7,021 nucleotides of DNA from Betaproteobacteria bacterium (GTDB taxonomy: Bacteria > Pseudomonadota > Gammaproteobacteria > Burkholderiales > SG8-39), in contig VBDM01000003.1 of NCBI GenBank assembly GCA_005881355.1, forward strand, positions 1-7,021. The letters are read 5' to 3'. Positions 1 through 4,961 of this stretch are shown here, in pieces. The notes under the pieces were generated by a model. The model ran no database searches. It was not told where the DNA came from and saw only the letters and a program-made list of their open reading frames with translations. How positions within the stretch are numbered: the stretch's first letter is position 1; each line of letters begins with the position of its first letter. Made by a program: the position numbers and the translations under genes.

Positions 1-4
1 TAAA

Positions 5-26
5 GCGGCGCCCGAAGGGCGTCCGC
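5..26 (-). terminator. Intrinsic terminator with UUCG loop, after the parvulin gene
   Basis: Read on the minus strand, a 4-bp GC stem, a one-base bulge and a 5-bp GC stem close on a cUUCGg-type tetraloop, a very stable RNA hairpin. The next bases are TTTA before the window ends, so only the start of a T-run can be seen. It lies about 10 bases past the stop codon of the isomerase gene and probably ends the yciB-bolA-isomerase transcript. The hairpin is directly visible; its use as a terminator is inferred. Confidence 0.65.
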
Positions 27-35
27 ATTTACCCT

Positions 36-836
36 TTATTGGATCTTCGCCTTCGAGCGCAGCTCGCCGACGAACTTCTGGACCTCCTGCTCCTGCATCC
101 TGGTGGACAGCTGCTGCCTGATCGCGTCGAACGCCGGAAATTGCGCGGAGCGCACGTCGTCGAGCTGGATGACGTGCCAGCCGAACTGGGTCTGTACCGG
201 CGTTTCCGTGTATTTCCCCTTGTCCAGCTTCGTGAGCGCCTCGGAGAAGGGCTTGACGAAAGTGCTCGGAGGATTCCAGTCGAGATCGCCGCCTTTCTCC
301 TTCGAGCCCGGATCCTTCGACTGCTTTGCGAGGTCCTCGAACTTCGAGCCTTTCTTCAGCTGCGCGATGATTTCATTGGCCTCGGTATCCTTGTCGACGA
401 GGATGTGCCTCGCCTTGTATTCCTTGTCGCCGCGCGAGGCCTTGATCTTGTTGTACTCCGCCAGCATCTCCTCGTCCTTGACCGGGTGCGTCTTCAGGTG
501 ATCTTGAACCACCGCCTGGACGAGCACCTGCTGGCGCACCAATTCGAGCTGGGTGCGCACGTCGGCGCTTTTTGCCAGGCCTCTGCGGTCGGCTTCCTGG
601 GCGACCACCTCCTGCGTGATCAGGTTGTCCAGAATCGCCTTGCGCGCCTGTTCATTGTCGGGCTGACCCTGCGCGGCGCGCTGCTTGACGATGAAGTCGA
701 GCCGGGACTTCGGAATGGGTTTGCCGTTCACCGTCACCGGCTTTGCGGAACCGGGGGCCTTTGCGGTCTGCGCCCAGAGGGGCGTGGAAACGCCCAGGAA
801 CAGCGCAACGATGAGGCGGAGGGGGCGTGAGAACAT
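36..836 (-). CDS. Exported parvulin-type peptidyl-prolyl cis-trans isomerase (SurA/PpiC-like)
   Basis: This is a periplasmic folding catalyst that isomerises proline peptide bonds, likely in outer-membrane or secreted proteins. The 266-residue product starts with a Sec signal peptide (about 1-22, cleavage after LWA). A helical SurA_N-like chaperone region follows (about 35-135), then one parvulin domain (about 139-228). The parvulin hallmarks are visible: KARHILV with His144, the GGDLDW segment, and FGWHVIQL with His221. The ATG at 836 was chosen because AAGGA (843-847) lies 6 bases upstream and the signal peptide then has a normal length. An in-frame ATG at 842 sits directly against AAGGA. 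Another at 866 overlaps the bolA stop as ATGA and would add 10 residues before the signal peptide. Single-parvulin proteins of this size are common in betaproteobacteria. SurA itself is longer and has two parvulin domains, so no symbol is given. Confidence 0.93.
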   Translation of the reverse strand: MFSRPLRLIVALFLGVSTPLWAQTAKAPGSAKPVTVNGKPIPKSRLDFIVKQRAAQGQPDNEQARKAILDNLITQEVVAQEADRRGLAKSADVRTQLELVRQQVLVQAVVQDHLKTHPVKDEEMLAEYNKIKASRGDKEYKARHILVDKDTEANEIIAQLKKGSKFEDLAKQSKDPGSKEKGGDLDWNPPSTFVKPFSEALTKLDKGKYTETPVQTQFGWHVIQLDDVRSAQFPAFDAIRQQLSTRMQEQEVQKFVGELRSKAKIQ

Positions 837-842
837 GGTCAT

Positions 843-847
843 TCCTT
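843..847 (-). promoter_or_regulatory. Ribosome binding site of the parvulin gene
   Basis: AAGGA on the minus strand lies 6 bases before the ATG at 836. It decides that start over the ATGs at 842 (no spacing) and 866 (upstream of the site). Confidence 0.6.
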
Positions 848-862
848 GGTTCGAAAGCGGAA

Positions 863-1126
863 TCATAGCTCATCCGGGGTGAGGGCCCGGATCGCGAGCG
901 CGTGGATCTCGCGTTGCATCAGCGGGCCCAATGCCGCGTAGATCATCCGGTGTCGCGCGACCTTGTCGCGGCCGGCAAAGCGGGGCGAGACGATGGTGAG
1001 GCGGAAGTGGCTCCCGCCCGCCGTCGCGCCCGGATGGCCGGCGTGCAGGCCCGATTCGTCGAGGAGCTCGATCGATTGCGGCTGCAGCTCGGCCAGCCGC
1101 TCGCGGATCGCCGCGGACAGGTCCAT
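863..1126 (-). CDS. bolA: BolA family protein
   Basis: BolA proteins pair with monothiol glutaredoxins to hold or transfer a [2Fe-2S] cluster. In enterobacteria BolA also acts as a stress and morphology regulator. The 87-residue product spans the single BolA fold. The family pattern is clear: GSHFRLTIVSPRF (about 38-50, with His40) and VARHRMIYAAL (about 56-66, with the invariant His59), then an IHALAI strand near the end. The RHRMIY stretch matches E. coli BolA closely, which favours BolA over IbaG. The frame is open far upstream, but family alignment and the absence of BolA-like sequence there support the ATG at 1126. No good ribosome binding site precedes it. It follows yciB by 59 bases and precedes the isomerase ATG by 26, so it probably shares their transcript. 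Confidence 0.92.
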   Translation of the reverse strand: MDLSAAIRERLAELQPQSIELLDESGLHAGHPGATAGGSHFRLTIVSPRFAGRDKVARHRMIYAALGPLMQREIHALAIRALTPDEL

Positions 1127-1185
1127 CAGCGCGGGCCCCCGGTTTCCGCGTGCCTCGCCGGCCCCGGGGCGCGCGACGCGCCGCC

Positions 1186-1728
1186 TCACCGGGGTTCCTT
1201 CCCTTCCTCGATGTAGCGGGCGAAAAACAGCGCCTGCAACAGGACGAACACGAGCATCAGGCCCATTCCGCCGAAAAGCTTGAAATTGACCCAGGTATCG
1301 GTGGAAAAGTTGTAAGCGACGTAGAGATTGGCCGCGCCCATGAACGCAAAGAAGGCGGCCCAGCTCCAGTTGAGGCGCGCCCAGGCGGTGTCGGGCATGC
1401 GCACCTGCTCGCCCAGCATCGCGCGGATGAGATTTTTGCGGAACAACAGATGGGCTGCGGCGATGACCGCGCCGAACAGCCAGTAGAGAACGGTGGGCTT
1501 CCACTTGATGAACGTCTCGTCGTGCAGCGCCAGGGTCGCTCCCCCGAACACGACAATGATCGCGAGGCTTGCCCACATCATGGTCCCGACCTTGCGGCCC
1601 TTCAGCTTGAGCCAGCCGATCTGCAGGAACGTCGCCGCAATCGCGACCGCAGTCGCCACGTAAATGTCGAAGAGCTTGAACGCGGCGAAAAACAGAACGA
1701 TCGGAAAGAGGTCGAAGAGGAATTTCAT
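1186..1728 (-). CDS. yciB: Inner-membrane septation protein A (YciB/IspZ family)
   Basis: This is a multi-spanning inner-membrane protein involved in cell-envelope and septum synthesis. E. coli YciB interacts with elongation and division proteins, and the Shigella homologue IspZ affects septation. At 180 residues it has the usual family length. Hydrophobic segments lie at about 5-20, 22-40, 49-68, 79-97, 120-138 and 151-171, so five or six spans. Conserved family segments are visible: FKLFDIYVATAVAI near the N-terminus, HDETFIKWKPT (69-79) and NLYVAYNFSTDTWVNFKLFG (134-153). The start is the first residue of the family. It has no clear Shine-Dalgarno site, but a consensus TATAAT lies 7-12 bases upstream. 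In related genomes msrB often precedes this gene; here the upstream neighbour is instead a divergent CDGSH gene. Confidence 0.95.
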   Translation of the reverse strand: MKFLFDLFPIVLFFAAFKLFDIYVATAVAIAATFLQIGWLKLKGRKVGTMMWASLAIIVVFGGATLALHDETFIKWKPTVLYWLFGAVIAAAHLLFRKNLIRAMLGEQVRMPDTAWARLNWSWAAFFAFMGAANLYVAYNFSTDTWVNFKLFGGMGLMLVFVLLQALFFARYIEEGKEPR

Positions 1729-1734
1729 GGGTCG

Positions 1735-1740
1735 ATTATA
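1735..1740 (-). promoter_or_regulatory. Consensus -10 box directly upstream of yciB
   Basis: The minus strand reads TATAAT, then six bases, then the yciB ATG. Transcription usually starts about seven bases past a -10 box, so the mRNA would begin at or next to the A of the ATG and be leaderless. No good -35 was found at 16-18 bases. The nearest match, TTGACC at 1769-1774, is 28 bases away, which is too far. The box is visible; its use is inferred. Confidence 0.4.
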
Positions 1741-1744
1741 AGGC

Positions 1745-1779
1745 GAGGATCGAGGATCCGGGATCGAGGGTCAAGGATC
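1745..1779. repeat. Imperfect heptanucleotide tandem repeat, five units
   Basis: Five consecutive 7-base units read GAGGATC, GAGGATC, CGGGATC, GAGGGTC and AAGGATC. The consensus is GAGGATC, with at most one change per unit. The array starts 17 bases upstream of the yciB ATG, between divergent genes, so expansion or contraction could alter promoter spacing. It has no spacers and is not a CRISPR. Confidence 0.75.
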
Positions 1780-1806
1780 ACTTCGTCGGCCGTGTCCGGT
1801 GCGGAA

Positions 1807-1834
1807 CTGACAGGAAAGAACCGGATGCTATACT
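1807..1834 (+). promoter_or_regulatory. Candidate sigma-70 promoter for the CDGSH gene
   Basis: CTGACA at 1807-1812 (five of six to consensus) is followed by a 16-base spacer and TATACT at 1829-1834. A TG one base upstream of the -10 box makes it an extended -10. Transcription would start near 1841 and give a leader of about 117 bases. A second TATACT at 1883-1888 is an alternative -10 with a weaker -35. Confidence 0.4.
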
Positions 1835-1942
1835 GAATTCGAAATACCGCGGAAGCGCCCTCGACGGCCCTTTGCGCCGGGTTATACTTTCACCGGCGGG
1901 GCGACCGCCTGCCCCCGGCAAAGCATCCTTGCGCCCCTGTAG

Positions 1943-1947
1943 AGGAG
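1943..1947 (+). promoter_or_regulatory. Ribosome binding site of the CDGSH gene
   Basis: AGGAG lies 10 bases before the ATG at 1958. The second in-frame ATG at 1991 has no comparable site upstream, so the first ATG is the likely start although homologues appear to begin at the second. Confidence 0.6.
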
Positions 1948-1953
1948 ACAAAA

Positions 1954-2019
1954 GATCATGGCCGAACCCCACGTTGCGCAGAAGTCGATCATGGCCGAAC
2001 CCCACATTGCGCAGAAGTT
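1954..2019 (+). repeat. 33-bp tandem duplication spanning the CDGSH start codon
   Basis: Bases 1954-1986 are repeated at 1987-2019 with two differences (1973 G against 2006 A, 1986 C against 2019 T). Each unit holds GATC, an ATG and eight following codons, so the protein begins with MAEPHVAQKSI followed by MAEPHIAQK. The unit is a multiple of three and the frame is kept. The upstream AGGAG site was not copied. Confidence 0.95.
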
Positions 2020-2227
2020 CCCGTACGCGGTGGAGGTTGCCCCCGGCGGTTACTGGTGGTGCCGCTGCGGGAGATCCAAAAGCCAGCCGTTTTGCGACGG
2101 CTCGCACAAGGTCACCGAATTCACTCCGGTGAAGTTCACGGTGGCGAAGGCCGAGAAGCTGTGGTTGTGCGGCTGCAAACACACCCACAACCCGCCTTAT
2201 TGCGACGGGACACACAAGACCCTTTAA
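1958..2227 (+). CDS. Double-CDGSH iron-sulfur protein
   Basis: This is a small [2Fe-2S] protein of the CDGSH (mitoNEET/CISD) family, probably a soluble cytoplasmic redox or cluster-handling protein. Both cluster-binding motifs follow the pattern C-x-C-x2-(S/T)-x3-P-x-C-D-G-(S/T)-H. The first is Cys35, Cys37, Cys46, His50; the second is Cys71, Cys73, Cys82, His86. Two motifs in one chain without a membrane anchor is the CISD3-like arrangement, in which a monomer binds two clusters. The product has 89 residues. Relatives that I recall begin near MAEPHIAQK, so the first 11 residues come from the tandem duplication. The physiological partner is unknown. It is the only plus-strand gene here, stands alone between its own promoter candidate and a strong hairpin, and is divergent from yciB. 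Confidence 0.95.
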   Translation: MAEPHVAQKSIMAEPHIAQKFPYAVEVAPGGYWWCRCGRSKSQPFCDGSHKVTEFTPVKFTVAKAEKLWLCGCKHTHNPPYCDGTHKTL

Positions 2228-2229
2228 AG

Positions 2230-2259
2230 CCCGACGCGAAGCAAGCTTCGCGCGGGTTT
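2230..2259 (+). terminator. Intrinsic terminator after the CDGSH gene
   Basis: A 12-bp GC-rich stem with one bulged A (2234) is formed by 2230-2242 and 2245-2256 around a very tight loop; opening the innermost pair gives a four-base CAAG loop. TTTAAAT follows. It begins three bases past the TAA stop. The T-run is short, so termination may be partial. Confidence 0.7.
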
Positions 2260-2263
2260 AAAT

Positions 2264-2306
2264 CCGCGAGATCGAACGGACGCCTGCGGCGCCGCTCATC
2301 TCGCGG
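2264..2306 (-). terminator. Inverted repeat, possible terminator of the methyltransferase gene
   Basis: CCGCGAGAT (2264-2272) and ATCTCGCGG (2298-2306) are perfect 9-bp arms. The 25-base loop contains the palindrome GCGGCGCCGC (2286-2295). On the minus strand the stem is followed by ATTTAAA. It lies between the converging CDGSH and methyltransferase genes. The large loop and weak T-run make a terminator role uncertain. Confidence 0.35.
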
Positions 2307-2324
2307 TCGTCCACGACACCTCGA

Positions 2325-3167
2325 CTATTTCTTTGTGGCCGTCCAGCGGCCTTCGGCGCCGTTGTCGCTGCGGAACGAGCCTTCCATCTGGGAGCCGGTG
2401 ACGCGGCCGATGAAGTCGCGACGCACGCCTTTGTTGTCCACGTAGGCGAAGCCGATCCTGAATCCGTTCACCCTCGGCTCGCGCAACCCCGCGAGCACCG
2501 GCCCCAGGTAGGCCGTGCCCTCGATTTTCTGGAACCGCTGGTCGAGGTTCAGGCTCACCTTCTCCGACGCTCCACCGGAGAGCTCCACCGCCCAGCGGCC
2601 CGCCACCTGCGCCGGAACGACCCAGAGGTAGACGCGCCTTCCGTCCACGTCGGAAACCTCGTCGGGCTCCCAGTCCTCCATGTTGAAAGCGTGCGCAACC
2701 ACGCGCGTGCCCGGCCGCATGGCGAGGATCTGCGGCCGCAGCTTCATGTTGAGCGACGGCAGGAGGTACAGGGTGAGAACGGTAGCGGGGGTGAAATCGG
2801 TGACGAAGATATCGCCCTGGACGATCTGCGCCTTGCCGAGCACTCCGGCGGTCCTTGCGTTGCGCTGCGCGTGCGCGACCATGTCCGGGTTGTATTCGAT
2901 GCCGAGCGAGCGTGCACCGAATTTCTTCGCCGCGGCGATGGCGATCTTGCCGTCGCCCGCGCCGAGATCGATGACGTAGTCCTCCGGCTTGGTCTGCGCC
3001 ATGTTCAGCATGCGCTCGACGACCTCGTCCGGGGTCGGCACCCAGACCACGTCCTTGCCCTGCTGGCCGACGTAGGGCTGGAATTCCTGGGCATACGCGA
3101 CGGGCGCGGCGGCGAGCATCGCGGAGGCGAGCCCCAGAGCGATGCTTCTCGGTATTGCGGGAAACAT
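2325..3167 (-). CDS. Class I SAM-dependent methyltransferase with export signal and beta-rich C-terminal domain
   Basis: The substrate is unknown. The 280-residue product has an apparent Sec signal peptide (1-26, cleavage after AYA). A Rossmann methyltransferase domain follows (about 40-185) with motif I VIDLGAGDG (65-73), the acidic residue after strand 2 (Glu91 in GIEYNPDM), GDIF (118-121) and LYLLPSLNMKLRP (133-145). The VPTPDEVVERML lead-in and LYLLP...LKLRP pattern recall the lysine methyltransferase group that includes FAM173/ATPSCKMT and DOT1-like bacterial proteins. Residues about 186-280 look beta-strand rich (repeated GRW, GTAYLGP, FIGRVTGSQMEGSF) and could be a small barrel or sandwich. 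AAAGGA (3172-3177) supports the ATG at 3167. A signal peptide is odd because SAM is cytoplasmic; the leader could instead act as a membrane anchor. It is a single-gene unit with hairpins on both sides. Confidence 0.85.
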   Translation of the reverse strand: MFPAIPRSIALGLASAMLAAAPVAYAQEFQPYVGQQGKDVVWVPTPDEVVERMLNMAQTKPEDYVIDLGAGDGKIAIAAAKKFGARSLGIEYNPDMVAHAQRNARTAGVLGKAQIVQGDIFVTDFTPATVLTLYLLPSLNMKLRPQILAMRPGTRVVAHAFNMEDWEPDEVSDVDGRRVYLWVVPAQVAGRWAVELSGGASEKVSLNLDQRFQKIEGTAYLGPVLAGLREPRVNGFRIGFAYVDNKGVRRDFIGRVTGSQMEGSFRSDNGAEGRWTATKK

Positions 3168-3171
3168 ATCG

Positions 3172-3177
3172 TCCTTT
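3172..3177 (-). promoter_or_regulatory. Ribosome binding site of the methyltransferase gene
   Basis: AAAGGA lies 4 bases before the ATG at 3167. It supports a start that includes the hydrophobic leader, and so supports the export signal being real. Confidence 0.6.
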
Positions 3178-3199
3178 CTGATCGGGTTGGAATTCGCAG

Positions 3200-3319
3200 G
3201 TTGAAAAAGGGGGCTACGCCCCCTTTGGATCCCCCAAATTGGAGGCTTTAGAAAAGCGCTTCCCTCTGAAACTCGACCTTTCGCGGAATTCGATTTTCAT
3301 TCGGGAAGCGTTTTTCAAC
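3200..3319. repeat. Possible small palindromic repeat element (MITE/REP-like)
   Basis: The segment is bounded by the 9-bp inverted repeat GTTGAAAAA (3200-3208) and TTTTTCAAC (3311-3319). It contains the terminator hairpin and a second, larger nested hairpin. The outer arms of that hairpin, 3249-3264 and 3303-3318, pair over 16 bp with one G-T. The inner arms, 3267-3276 and 3290-3299, pair over 10 bp with one mismatch around a 13-base loop. No gene is seen in 3168-3384. Whether the segment is dispersed in the genome cannot be told from one copy. Confidence 0.5.
3204..3226 (-). terminator. Strong intrinsic terminator downstream of phoH
   Basis: A perfect 9-bp stem (3206-3214 with 3218-3226; AAAGGGGGC arm) closes on a 3-base loop. 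On the minus strand a run of five T follows (3208-3204, partly inside the stem). It would stop transcription coming from the phoH-like gene before the methyltransferase gene. A further CCCCC at 3231-3235 could compete for the G-run. Confidence 0.75.
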
Positions 3320-3384
3320 AACCTATTCAGTCTGCGGGAACGGCGCACCGGCGAACACCGGGCGGGCGCGGTCTATCCCGTATA

Positions 3385-4860
3385 TTACAGCGCTTCCGCG
3401 GCGTGGTCGGCGAGGCGCGAGCGCTCGCCGCGCTGCAGGGTCACGTGCCCGGAATGCGACCAGCCTTTCATGCGGTCCACGACATAGGTCAGCCCCGAGC
3501 TGCCCTCTGTCAGGTAAGGCGTGTCGATCTGCGCGATATTGCCCAGGCACACGACCTTGGTTCCCGGTCCGGCCCGGGTGATGAGGGTCTTCATCTGCTT
3601 GGGCGTCAGGTTCTGCGCCTCGTCGATGATGAGGTACTTGTCGATGAACGTGCGCCCGCGCATGAAATTGAGCGACTTGATCTTGATTCTCGAGCGGATC
3701 AGGTCGCGCGTCGCGGCGCGGCCCCATTCGCCCGCCTCGTCGTCGGTCTTGTTGAGCACGTCGAGATTGTCCTCGAGCGCCCCCATCCACGGAGTCATCT
3801 TCTCTTCCTCGGTGCCCGGCAGGAAGCCGATGTCCTCCCCCACCGGAACGGTGACGCGGGTCATGATGATCTCGGTGTAGCGCTTGGCCTCGAGCGTCTG
3901 CATGAGGCCTGCCGCGAGCGTGAGCAGCGTCTTGCCCGTTCCCGCCTGGCCGAGCAGCGTCACGAAATCGATTTCGTGGTTCATGAGCAGGTTGAGCGCG
4001 AAGTTCTGCTCGCGGTTGCGCGCCGTGATGCCCCAGACGTTGTTCTTGTTGTGCGTATAGTCGCGCACGGTCTCGAGCACCGCGGCCGGGGCCGAGATCT
4101 CCTTGACCGCCGCGAGCAGCGGCCGCTCGCCCTCCTGATAGACGAATTCGTTGAGCAGCAGGTTCTGGCACAGCGGTCCGCTGAGGCGGTAGTAGGTGCG
4201 GCCCTCGCGCTTCCACGACTCCATGTCCCGGCCGTGGCTGTCCCAGAAGTCGGCGGGCAGCTCGCGCGTGCCCGTGTAGAGCAGGTCGGAGTCCTCGAGC
4301 ACCTTGTCGTTGTAATAGTCCTCGACCGTCAGGCCCAGGGCCCGGGCCTTGATGCGCATGTTGATGTCCTTCGACACCAGGACGACGTGGCGCCGCGGAT
4401 CGCGCTTCTGCAGGTAGATCACCACGCCGATGATGTGATTGTCGGTCTTGCCGATCGGCAGGTTCGCGGGAATGTGGCCGTTGATCGCCTCGGTCTGCAG
4501 GAAAAGGCGCCCGCCGGCGTTGTCCGCCTCGTGGCGCCTGAGCGGAATCCCTTCGGCGATCGGTCCTTTGGCGTGGCCGACGATGTCGTCGAGAAACCTG
4601 CTCGCCTGGCGCGCGTTGCGGGCGATTTCCGAGATGCCGTTCTTGTTGTTGTCGAGCTCTTCGAGGGTCATGATCGGCAGGAACACGTCGTGCTCCTCGA
4701 ACCGGAACAGGCTCGTCGGATCGTGCATCAGCACGTTGGTGTCGAGAACGAAGAGCTTGGTGGGCCGGGAGTCGGCGCGGGGACTGCGGGCGGGCACGGA
4801 TTTACGCGAAGCTTCGGCCGCGGCAGCGGAACCGGCTTGCCGCTCGGACTGCTTTAACAA
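3385..4860 (-). CDS. PIN-PhoH protein: PIN domain fused to PhoH-type ATPase
   Basis: This is a likely cytoplasmic RNA-processing enzyme, with an N-terminal PIN nuclease fold joined to a C-terminal PhoH ATPase/helicase-like domain (YlaK-type architecture). Counting from the TTG at 4860 (491 residues), the PIN domain runs from about 35 to 170. It starts KLFVLDTNVLMHDP (Asp40) and has further acidic residues at Glu67/68 (TLEEL), Asp140 (GKTDNHI) and Asp165 (SKDINMR). The PhoH domain has Walker A GQAGTGKT (304-311), Walker B LIIDEAQN (410-417) and LGNIAQID, and ends HVTLQRGERSRLADHAAEAL. The start is uncertain. No in-frame ATG lies between the PIN domain and 5073, and a start at 5073 would overlap the upstream hydrolase gene by 112 bases. 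The TTG at 4860 has GAGG (4870-4873) 9 bases upstream, and a GTG lies further in. The domains are certain; the first 30 or so residues are not. Confidence 0.9.
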   Translation of the reverse strand: MLKQSERQAGSAAAAEASRKSVPARSPRADSRPTKLFVLDTNVLMHDPTSLFRFEEHDVFLPIMTLEELDNNKNGISEIARNARQASRFLDDIVGHAKGPIAEGIPLRRHEADNAGGRLFLQTEAINGHIPANLPIGKTDNHIIGVVIYLQKRDPRRHVVLVSKDINMRIKARALGLTVEDYYNDKVLEDSDLLYTGTRELPADFWDSHGRDMESWKREGRTYYRLSGPLCQNLLLNEFVYQEGERPLLAAVKEISAPAAVLETVRDYTHNKNNVWGITARNREQNFALNLLMNHEIDFVTLLGQAGTGKTLLTLAAGLMQTLEAKRYTEIIMTRVTVPVGEDIGFLPGTEEEKMTPWMGALEDNLDVLNKTDDEAGEWGRAATRDLIRSRIKIKSLNFMRGRTFIDKYLIIDEAQNLTPKQMKTLITRAGPGTKVVCLGNIAQIDTPYLTEGSSGLTYVVDRMKGWSHSGHVTLQRGERSRLADHAAEAL

Positions 4861-4961
4861 AGTCGGGAACCTCGTGACCGGGACGTGACTTTCGCGCCAT
4901 TCGCGACGAAGGACGCGGCATTGTCTCGCGAATCCGGAAGTGAAAGCAAGCTCGTCAAGGG

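Noticed and set aside
39..830. Plus-strand open frame of 263 codons
   Set aside because: It is antisense to the parvulin gene. The opposite strand encodes a complete family protein with a ribosome site and signal peptide.
1159..1180. GC-only palindromic stretch between yciB and bolA as a terminator
   Set aside because: The stem is short and no T-run follows on either strand. The 59-base gap is better read as ordinary operon spacing.
1745..1779. CRISPR-like array
   Set aside because: The units are 7 bases long and directly adjacent, with no spacers.
1150..1836. Plus-strand open frame of 228 codons
   Set aside because: It is antisense to yciB, has highly charged composition, and reads through the heptamer repeat and the promoter region.
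3403..4857. Long open frame (484 codons) on the plus strand
   Set aside because: It lies fully antisense to the PIN-PhoH gene, whose domains are unmistakable. Its translation is low-complexity, rich in Arg, Val and Leu, with no recognisable motif, as expected for a GC-rich shadow frame.
4925..4958. Promoter for the PIN-PhoH gene from TTGACG (4953-4958, minus)
   Set aside because: The -35 match is good but no acceptable -10 box lies 16-18 bases downstream.
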